Below, in pieces: positions 56,201 to 64,000 of a stretch of 64,000 nt of DNA. The notes under the pieces were generated by a model. That model saw only the letters and a list, made by a program, of their open reading frames with translations. It was not told the origin of the DNA and did not search any database. Both the position numbers and the translations under genes were made by a program. Position 1 is the stretch's first letter. Each line of letters opens with the position of its first letter. Source of the stretch: Branchiostoma floridae (taxonomy: Eukaryota; Chordata; Leptocardii; Amphioxiformes; Branchiostomatidae); contig NC_049995.1 of NCBI RefSeq assembly GCF_000003815.2, positions 9,733,743 through 9,797,742 of the forward strand, read 5' to 3'.

Positions 56201-59200
56201 TTAAAGTCAGGCGACAGCATTTCGACATTTAAATGAGAACGAGCCTTATACATACTGTGGTCAATTTTGCACTGGTGTCTGTAGGAGATGTAGCTACAGT
56301 CGGGCTCTGAAGCCGAAACTTTGTCCCAGTACACTGCCGGATACTGTGTGGGTACCTCTCAGTGTTTTCACAATTAAGGCGTCTATTTGCTGCCGGGTCC
56401 CGGGTTGATTTTTGATTTACTGCGAGTTTACATCCAGAGACCCTCAGGCCTTGCCCCCAAATAGCCCGATAACCACAATGTGTCCCATTGGGTCACGTGG
56501 GTGTCACGGGCCCGAAAGTGCAGAAGACCGTAAACTACATAGAGGGATCCTTTTTTTAATCATTCCGCACCATTAGCCAAATTGAGACATATGCCTGACA
56601 GAATTTCGCTAAAGCTAGGGGCGCAATTTGTCCGAAAGTTTTTGTGGGAAGCCACGTCCGCCACGCATTTCTGAAAACTTTCAGGCTGTACAGGGCAGGC
56701 GCGTACCTGCACGTACGAGGGGCGAATCCGCAGCTTGATGGCACACAAAGTTTGGCCCGCACGTAACGTTCTACAGCGTGTCTGCGTGCTGCAATATCCG
56801 TCGGACTCCCTACGAGTTCGTACGGAGGCGGTACTTACCACTTACGGATCCCAAAAGATTGCCCACGTTTTGGCACGTAGACAGCACGTACCGTATTTGC
56901 ACGTACTGCGGGTGGTGCCCTTAGCTTTATCCATTTCCACGTTTTCGTTTCCATCCAGCCGCCAGATTAGTAGAGAACATGAACACCGATGCTGATCCGT
57001 GCGAGGATTTCTACGAGTACGCCTGCGGAGGGTGGCTGAAGAACACCGTCCTCCCTCCCGAAGCTGGGCGGCTCAGCTCCTTCAGCGCGCCGTCTTCTTT
57101 CATCGTCTCCGCCATGAGAAGTACGAGTCCTCTACTTTGTGTAAACTTCACAAGAGGGCGCTTAGTCATAATTTATTAGTGAGGTGGTTTAAGATTCTAA
57201 GTACGCATGCGCAAGGTCAAAGGTCATTCCGCCCAAAGATATGACCAAAATACACCCAGATATTATCACCCTAACCGAGTCCATGTATAAAGCATCGTCA
57301 AAGCAAGAACTGTTCAATGTTCAGGGGCTTATATCTTTGACGCGCATATGCGCAGTTAAATCAGTGATAGCCTGTGTTTACACAATCTCTCGCTGGTTGG
57401 GGTTAATGATCCCCACCCCGGCGGCGGCAATTGTAGGGCCGGCCGCTAGGAGTGCGGTTTTAGTCAGGCTAAATCAGAGGAAGGGCTTATAATCTTTACT
57501 ACGGTAAGCCAGAAATGGTCATGCTTTTACAGATAACATTGAAATTGGTCGTTTGTGCTCCGATATGATTAATTGATATCTCATTACGCCAGTGTCTCAA
57601 CTGAAATGTTTAAAATAAAATTGCCATTGTTTACGTCTTTGAATACATTGAATTGAGTTGTATTTAGTAACTAACATGTTTAACTATTTCTGTGGTACAT
57701 TTGTATAGATGTACTGAAGATGTTATGTTCTCTTTTCTAAGGTCTCTTGGAAGCTACAAACTTCGAATCAGATGTCGAAGCCATACAGAAGGCTAGGGCG
57801 TTCTACAGGTCCTGTCTTAACGAAGGCAAGTTTGTCTACTACTTCATTACTATGTACAAATCAAGTCACAAACCCAAGAAATGCAAAAGTCAAGCAACAT
57901 ACCGGGTACAATAGCGCCCCTAGCGGTTCCGTGATGATTTGATTTTCATAGGACGTCATAGAGTCTCACAAACGTGTATACGTTGTTACTCATTGATATA
58001 GTTGATATACATTGAATGCATGGTACTTTGCAGAAACCTTGGACGGTGGATGTCGATCATAGCGTCTCATTAATGGTTTGATTTGTATGGAGCTTAAGTA
58101 TTGCAAATTCAGTGTATTTTTTGGCGACGCCCCAAGGGTGGAAACGATCATTATAAAACGTTACCCCACGGTTCTTTGCAGTAACCTTGGACCTGAAAGG
58201 TGCCCAGCCCCTGCTTGACCTAGTCCAGGAGCTGAACGGTTGGCCGGTGCTGGACGATGATTGGTCAGAAGAAAACTGGGACCTTCTGGACACCCTGGTC
58301 AAGTTGCGCATGCGCGGTAATAGCCTACTATTCAGCATGTACCTCACTAGCGACGACAAGAACTCGTCCAACTACATCCTTGCGGTAAGTTTGTTTCATA
58401 CGCTGATTATTAGGTCTAGAGTTTTATTGAATAGATTTATTACGTTATGTTAGATGGTTGAATAATAAAGCTAATTTTATTTACAGCAAAGGAGTTATAT
58501 TAGCCGACAAATCAGAAATTCTAATCCTGTCATAGATTGCAATGGGAATGAAATCGCCCCTCGCACGTTTATTTGGTGATTATTGGGTGATTACGTTTAT
58601 TTGGCGTTTATTATGAGTCCACAGGAAGAATAGCCTCTGATGAGGCTAACTGTGGATCAGAATAAACTCAAACTCAAATTTGGTACCGTGTTTTTTACGC
58701 TACAGCAGCCACACCTAGCCGCAGTGAGAAGTACTGCCAGTACTTATTGCCCTGAGAATTAAGCCAGACATTCATTGAACATCCTTCTTTACGCAGGGAC
58801 ATCCAACAGACAAACTGCCTGTCTGGATGTGCCCTGCTCTTTTAACCGGCTGTCAGCCAATCAGAGGATAGGCTTTCCGCTTTCAAAGCTGGCTAGCATT
58901 TATAAGGGTAACCTTATTAATATTTATTAGCAGGGCGGTCAGGAACTAAGAGTGACGGTTGAAAGAGCAGGGCACATCCAGACAGGCAGTTTGGCTGTTG
59001 GATGTCCCTGCGTAGGAGGATGTCATTGAAACGTCAGCTGTTGTAACTTCTTGGTTGTGAAATTCGTTATTCATTGTCATTTATCCACTTTTATACATTG
59101 TAATAGAAAGAAGCTAACTTTGTAAGTCTTTTAAGAATTGCATTTAGAATTTCTATTGAAAGAATCAGACGATGGTTAATTCTGTAATTGGACATGTGTG

Positions 59201-62200
59201 ATTTTATTTGCAAGTCATGTTATCTTTTTGATGTGAATTAAAATTATTATTAAAGAATTGATGTGTCCTATCCATTATATGACTCATCTGACCACTGTTT
59301 AACATTGTTTTCAGTTTGACCAGGCCGGCCTTGGACTGTCAAGTGAAGTCTACTACCTTTCGGACAGCTACGAAGGGGTAAGAGTGAGGCTTTACATCGC
59401 ATAAACATAGAAATACTGACATTCACGCAATATTGATTAAAATACGTTTTTTAAAGTCTACTTCACTTTACCACAAACAAGGTTAATTGGAGGCTACTGA
59501 AAAGTTTTGGGTTGCAATACTGGGCTGTGATGAATGAATGTTATGACTGATGATCATCTTGTGTTGAAACGTATACTACGAATACAGCAAATGCAGAAAT
59601 GTTCGCGGTGGATAAATGTTCGCGATTTTCGCGGTGGCCACTTTACCGAGAATTGAAAACCACCGCGAACATTTTTTCATGGTAATAAGAGACTATAGTG
59701 CATGGTGCTACCGCGAAATTAAAACCACCGCGAAAAGGCTATTTTACCGCTACCGCGAAATTAAATCCCCGCGAACTTAAATGTTATACTTTTATGACTC
59801 AGACTATTTGTCTCCTTCAGAAGATCAATAATGGATTATCTTAAAACCCAGGTTCGACAGGCCTACCTGAACTATGCAGTCAACATTGCTGCAAAACTGC
59901 GACCTGATGAAAACCGCACTGTGGCGCTTCAACAGATGCAGGACATGCTGGACTTCGAAATAAAGCTTGCTGAGGTCGGTTACTTATTCCGTGTTTTACA
60001 ATATGATATAATAAATGAATTTCTATCATCTGTAAAGTTTGATGGTTTCGAAACAATTACAAAGCATGCCAAAGCGGGATCTCACATTATATATTCGACA
60101 AGTTAATGTGGTATCTCACTGCAGTTGGGGCACTGGTGCGGCACTGCCGGGCTAGAAAGATTACTGAACGAATTTCAGAGACGAAGAACGAATTTTCTTA
60201 CGTTCTGTGTATTTTGTTGTCTTCTAATAAGTCGTAGTTTACGTATTACGCAATATCTAAATTATTAACGAACCCCGAAGTGCCGCAATGGTGCCCCAAG
60301 TGCAGAGAGATACAGCATTTGTTCTTTACACTAAAAGTCTGACCTTTGCATTAGATATTGACCCCACCAAGCGAGCGACGTGACCCGGAAGCGCTCTACA
60401 ACAAGATGACCTTAGCTGACATGTCAGGATACTTTGACGTAAGTAGAGCCAACTTCTCTTTATAATGATATTGATAGGTTACCATCTTACAGTTACTCTG
60501 TGACGGAGGGTAACCTACGACGACAGAGTATTGTTTTTGTCCAATGTGATGAGCTCTGGCTCCAGCATAGCTTTCAGTGCCAGTGTTATGAACAAATATA
60601 TTTGTCCTGGTAAGCTATCAGTAAATATATTAGGGCTTCGTTTTTTTGGCGGACGCCTCAGGGGCGTCCGTTTGACAAGAATTCCCAAAATTCCGTAGGC
60701 ATCTGTGGAATTTTTACAGGCATGCGTAGTTGCGTCCTGCTTATCTGCTTGGAGATTATCAATACCCTACAAACATCCATCGCGTAATACAACCTTCATA
60801 CATACAGCCAGGCGAAAGGAAATACAACAGACCTACAACGAAAATCATCAATACTTATAAACAATAAAACCGTCCGCCATGGCAATAGTTTTTATTGCCA
60901 CACTTTTTCCTATTGGTTGTTATCTGTCTGTCTTGGACTGTCCATATCATCGGCATGATATATGTTGTTGCAACTGATTCGAAGGAAACCATAAATACGT
61001 CACGGAGTATAGAACCTACGCTCACTTGTTGTTTCCTTGTTCTGCTGATACGAAGTAGAAAAAAACAAACTTAGTTGCTTTCATGCTTATCTTTAGGAAG
61101 TAGATGTATAGGTTAAGGAATTGAAATAGATTTATACGTATTTCAGATTGGAGAAAATAACGTATACTTTCACTCAAATTCCAATAGCCCATGTACGTGT
61201 GTAGTGCACGATTCTCACTGGCAATAGTTACGAAAAAATATTAATCTTAAGATATTTTTCATATCATTTCCAACAACGTTGTTATCCCATGCCACCCGGT
61301 ATCACTAGATATATCATAATCTGTACCCCAAGGTCGGGAAATAATTACATCCATGAACCTAATCCTTAGCAATACTTACTTGTATAGTGTAGGAATTGAA
61401 ATGGATTTATACGTATTTTAGATTGGAAATTATAACGTATACTTCCACTCAAATTCCAAAAGCTCATGTACCTGTGTGGTTTGTTCGTGCACGATTGTCA
61501 CAGACAATAGTGTGATTGAAATACGAAAATATATCAACTTTACATTATTTTTTCATACAATTTCTAACAACGTTGTAACCGCATGAGGACAGCCCATCTA
61601 CGAACAAATGTGGCGTTTCAAAACTAAAGACGCAAATATATCAATTTTAAGTTACTTTTCATATTTTTTCAACAACTTTGTTACCTCATGAGGACAGTAC
61701 GATTATGAATAAAATACGGCGTTGCAAAAAATTCGAGACGTCTCGACGTAGAGTTGAGAACGTGACTACAGGTAAATGCCACCCAGTATCACTAGATATA
61801 TCATAATCTGTACCCCAAGGTCGGGAAATAATTACATCCATGAACCGTGAAATTGCAAGTCAGGCACAGGTTAAGCACAGAATGACAACGACAAAATGCC
61901 AGACCCTGTTACGGAAGAACTTTAATGTTACATGAGATATTATAATTGATCTTTTGTGATAACACTTACTGTATGGGATGGATGCCAATTTTTTGACAGT
62001 TTTGGCTCGATATCTTGTTAAATCGATGAAAATGTTGTGGCGTGAATTGAAAGTTTTGTAAAGGGTGCCAAGCAATTATGGTAGTTTTGTACGGTCTGAT
62101 GAAATTTGAATGTCATCAGACAGTGACATTTTATAAAAGATTTTCACAATGAATAAGGATTGGATAAGGTTAATGTGAAAGATTTAGTTTTGAAACATCA

Positions 62201-63851
62201 AATATCCCCACATGTTTGTCACAAGATGACCTAACAGGGTCCAAATGGGCCCTATTTACTTTTGTTCAATAATGCTTCGTATTCGCTGGTAACGTTATAT
62301 TGCATTGTCATTTTAATTAAGGACAATATATTGACATGTTTAAGTGTGGTTAATTCCTGCTAATTATCATATTTCATGCAAATACATCGTAAGAACTACG
62401 TTTTGAAACAATGGCACTAACTTCGCATTAACTTTTTAAAACTAAGGCCATGTTGATTTGATTATATGGATGACATCCGCGCTCGCACCAATTTTCGGCC
62501 GTTTCCAAAAAAAAAAAAGTTTTCGACCACACAATAAATTGTGCAAAGCAGCTGTAAAATGAGCATAAATATTCCGTAGATTGAAAAAAAAAGTATCAGA
62601 AAGCAGATAACTAATCATAGTCTAATGCCATAGAATGCCAAAATAAATCTAAAGTCAAAGAATAAGAAAAAAATCTACTGTTGGTAGGGGGAGGTACCAG
62701 TACAGAAAATTCAGGTCCTGTTCAGGTCCAGAGGATCATTTCCAGGTCCGGACCTGAACCTGAACCTGATTGTCTGTGGAAACTTGAGAACTGGCAATAC
62801 TCAAAACAATGATAATTGGTCAGTTTTGCTACAAAGGAATCTGTTTGGTGGATTATTGGACTCCCACTGGCATTTAAAAATCCCATCTCCAAGTAATAAA
62901 GGCTAATTGTCTCAGTACCTTTGACTGTAGAAACTTGGTACAATTGACTATAACCTCTACTTGACTTCCTCTTGTTGTCTTCTTGGCCCCGGTAATTAAG
63001 AACCCAAATGGCTGCCGACATAGTGTGTCCATTTTTGTAATTGGCGAAACCTGTTCCTCTGATTTTTTTCCAGGTCTGTTTTTTTCGGATTGGTCCAAGA
63101 AAAAAAATAATGTCATGCAACCGCATAATGTACTGGTCCCTACACCTAACTGTTGGTATACCATACTAAATGTGTGTTTAGTGCTATGTTAAACCTTCCT
63201 GGCCACTTTGATTTCATACTGGAGGCAACTTTTTTTGGGGGGGGGCAAACTTTTTCTTTATTCGCTCGCTCGCATCAGTTTTGGAGTTCCCAGAGGATGT
63301 CATCCATATAATCAAATCAACATGGCCTAATTTACCTATAACGATAGACGAGGTAGCATCTTTTTATACGCTAATACGCCCTTATATGATCATGGGAACT
63401 CATCTGTATTGTGAATAATCATTGTGATAGTGCAAAACCAAACATTTGTCCAATACAAAGGTATAGACGGATCAAATTTTCAACGACCACTGTCATCTTC
63501 CTCTGAAAAAAAATCAAAAACCACTGTCGCAATCTAAGAACTTTTAACCACTGCCACCTTCTTCTAAAGATCCGTGTATAACTTTGTGTAAGAAAAAAAG
63601 TTTAGTATTGTACTCCGACCTTATATGATACATTTTGTCGAAGTGCTCCCAGATACAGGTATATAAAAAACCCTTTCACAGTTGACTTGATTATACTTTT
63701 TTTTTTCTGCGCAGTTCCCATGGATGGAGTTTGTGAATCTTGTTGTTGGAGAAGCCGTTGGTGAGGTAATCACAGCAGAAGAAGATATCCTAGTGTACGC
63801 GCCTGAGTACCTCCTGGCTCTCGGACCACTCTTACAACAGACTGACAACAA
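53239..63851 (+). CDS. Second M13 zinc metallopeptidase (neprilysin/ECE-like), 5' half
   Basis: Tandem paralogue of the first M13 gene. Exons: 53239-53344, 53774-53824, 53964-54035, 54375-54413, 56959-57120, 57742-57825 (GC donor), 58182-58384, 59315-59377, 59852-59974, 60355-60438, 63715-63851; phases agree at each junction. Order: EQNVQYSNGKSSWQSLRDG, membrane anchor LMLVLQLFIAVAVAVI, a Thr/Pro/Ser stalk (PTSKPNTDAPTTSPAT, likely O-glycosylated), CMTPSCLRT, DADPCEDFYEYACGGW, LNGWPVLDDDW, FDQAGLGLSS, PPSERRDPEALYNK, and EDILVYAPEYLLALGPLLQQ at the last exon seen. The HExxH and ENIAD exons lie beyond 64000, so activity cannot be judged. A cytoplasmic first exon must lie upstream of 53239, because no in-frame Met precedes the anchor in that exon. 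Exon sizes match the first gene from 54375 to 60438; the last exon is three bases longer. Confidence 0.93.
54851..55122. other. Assembly gap of 272 N
   Basis: A run of 272 N in the intron between the 54375-54413 and 56959-57120 exons. The paralogous gene has no exon in this interval, so no coding loss is expected. Confidence 0.9.
55225..56245. mobile_element. ~1 kb element with subterminal inverted repeats
   Basis: AGCTGTCGCC (55238) and GTTCTCATTGAAATGTCGAA (55322) have inverted partners at 56219-56244 (TTTCGACATTTAAATGAGAA, CGAGCC) and GGCGACAGC at 56208. The interior repeats TAACGTTTGTTAC at 55500, 55667 and 55849, once as a palindrome. A minus-strand 127-codon frame is unrecognised. Confidence 0.5.
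56325..56530. repeat. Dispersed repeat (family of 2320-2560)
   Basis: ACTGCCGGATACTGTGTGGG, AAGGCGTCTATTTGCTGCCG, GGTCCCGGGTTGAT and GGCCCGAAAGTG follow the order of the copy at 2330-2510. Confidence 0.5.
57826..57827 (+). other. GC splice donor in the second M13 gene
   Basis: The exon ends CTTAACGAAG followed by GCAAGT. This gives an 84-base exon in phase 1, identical to the paralogue (39007-39090, normal GT donor), and joins to VTLDLKGAQPLL. The next GT (57831) would shift the frame. Confidence 0.85.
58792..59012. mobile_element. MITE with CGCAGGGACATCCAACAG ends, TA-flanked
   Basis: The left arm CGCAGGGACATCCAACAGAC, AAACTGCCTGTCTGGATGTG, CCCTGCTCTTT is mirrored by AAGAGCAGGGCACATCCAGA, CAGGCAGTTTGGCTGTTGGA, TGTCCCTGCG. 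About 53 bases per arm, nearly perfect; 221 bases in total, TA at both borders. The high arm identity suggests recent activity. Its loop contains CCAATCAG and TATAAGG. Confidence 0.9.
59590..59790. mobile_element. Copy of the CTGTAAATTC MITE family, ends decayed
   Basis: Shares TTCGCGGTGGCCA, AAAACCACCGCGAACATTTT, TGCTACCGCGAA and the final CGCGAACTTAAAT with 33083-33292, in the same order. The terminal TACTGTAAAT is not preserved at the left. Confidence 0.75.
60111..60313. mobile_element. MITE with GTATCTCACTGCAG ends
   Basis: Left GTATCTCACTGCAGTTGGGG then CACTGGTGCGGCACT; right AGTGCCGCAATGGTGCCCCA then AGTGCAGAGAGATAC. About 203 bases. Its right half and middle (ACGTATTACGCAATAT) recur at 29030-29208. 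Confidence 0.8.
61115..61845. repeat. Interleaved local duplications
   Basis: GTATCACTAGATATATCATA and the following 45 bases occur at about 61299-61359 and again at 61783-61843, nearly identical. GGAATTGAAATRGATTTATA with the following ~150 bases occurs near 61119 and 61391, and an ACAACNTTGTTA(C/T)C phrase three times. At least two overlapping duplication events. Confidence 0.85.
61846..62442. other. Intron sequence, nothing recognised
   Basis: AT-rich intron of the second M13 gene; no exon, RNA gene or clear repeat seen. Confidence 0.4.
62446..63327. mobile_element. TAA-flanked element with 33-base inverted ends, PIF/Harbinger-like
   Basis: Left TAA then GGCCATGTTGATTTGATTAT, ATGGATGACATCC; right GGATGTCATCCATATAATCA, AATCAACATGGCC then TAA. 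The arms are perfect complements and TAA is a direct repeat at 62443-62445 and 63328-63330. 882 bases inside. The interior holds the GGTCC/GGACC dyad block shared (inverted) with 21530-21970. Short minus-strand frames only, no transposase, so non-autonomous. Confidence 0.8.
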
Positions 63852-64000
63852 GTAGGATTCATAATGCTTTTGTTTTCCATTCTTATAGTGTGTTTGCTCC
63901 TGGTATTGTAGGTGCAATTTCGCAATGCTGTTTGGTTGAAACTGAAGGATTTATAAGTAACTGATAATTTATTACGCCAGGGCAAGATTCCCTTTAGGGC

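Noticed and set aside
59818..59851. Upstream acceptor CTTCAG for the exon ending 59974
   Set aside because: In phase 0 it gives a stop (TAA); starting after CCCAG at 59851 gives the 123-base length of the paralogue.

Overview
This is a stretch of animal nuclear DNA. Split genes with GT-AG (and two GC-AG) introns, short exons of 39 to 220 bases, and dense small DNA transposons, tRNA-derived SINEs and LINE remnants all point that way. The gene families (NRF-6-type acyltransferase, NNMT/INMT-type methyltransferase, a tandem pair of M13 peptidases) and the style of the repeats suggest a marine invertebrate deuterostome, most likely a lancelet (Branchiostoma). That identity is inference and was not searched.

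Layout: (1) 2051-8744, plus strand: the last ten coding exons of an NRF-6-like acyltransferase-3 membrane protein, with exon 5 and exon 7 out of frame. (2) 10391-19167, minus strand: a complete six-exon NNMT/INMT-like methyltransferase of 257 residues, whose 5.9 kb first intron is packed with repeats. (3) 19168-27849: about 8.7 kb with no recognised gene, holding LINE 3' ends, a SINE, MITEs and tandem repeats. (4) 27850-49939, plus strand: an almost complete M13 zinc metallopeptidase (neprilysin/endothelin-converting-enzyme type), about 24 exons, with one 100-base assembly gap. (5) 49940-53238: repeats, a GC-rich MITE and a second gap. (6) 53239-63851 and onward, plus strand: the 5' half of a second M13 peptidase, a tandem paralogue whose zinc-site exons lie beyond the window.

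The two M13 genes share a run of identical exon lengths and phases (39, 162, 84, 203, 63, 123, 84), so they are a tandem duplication that kept its intron map while the stalk between membrane anchor and ectodomain changed. Nothing ties the acyltransferase, methyltransferase and peptidases into one pathway; they look like ordinary neighbours.

I found no clear undescribed system. The points most worth a second look are the broken frames in the acyltransferase gene, the paired inverted repeats flanked by TAA that bracket 5.4 kb of the methyltransferase intron, several small-transposon families, (CA)n/(GT)n tracts close to splice sites, and several intronic minisatellites. All exon borders were read by eye from frame continuity, splice dinucleotides and family similarity; no alignment or transcript data were available.
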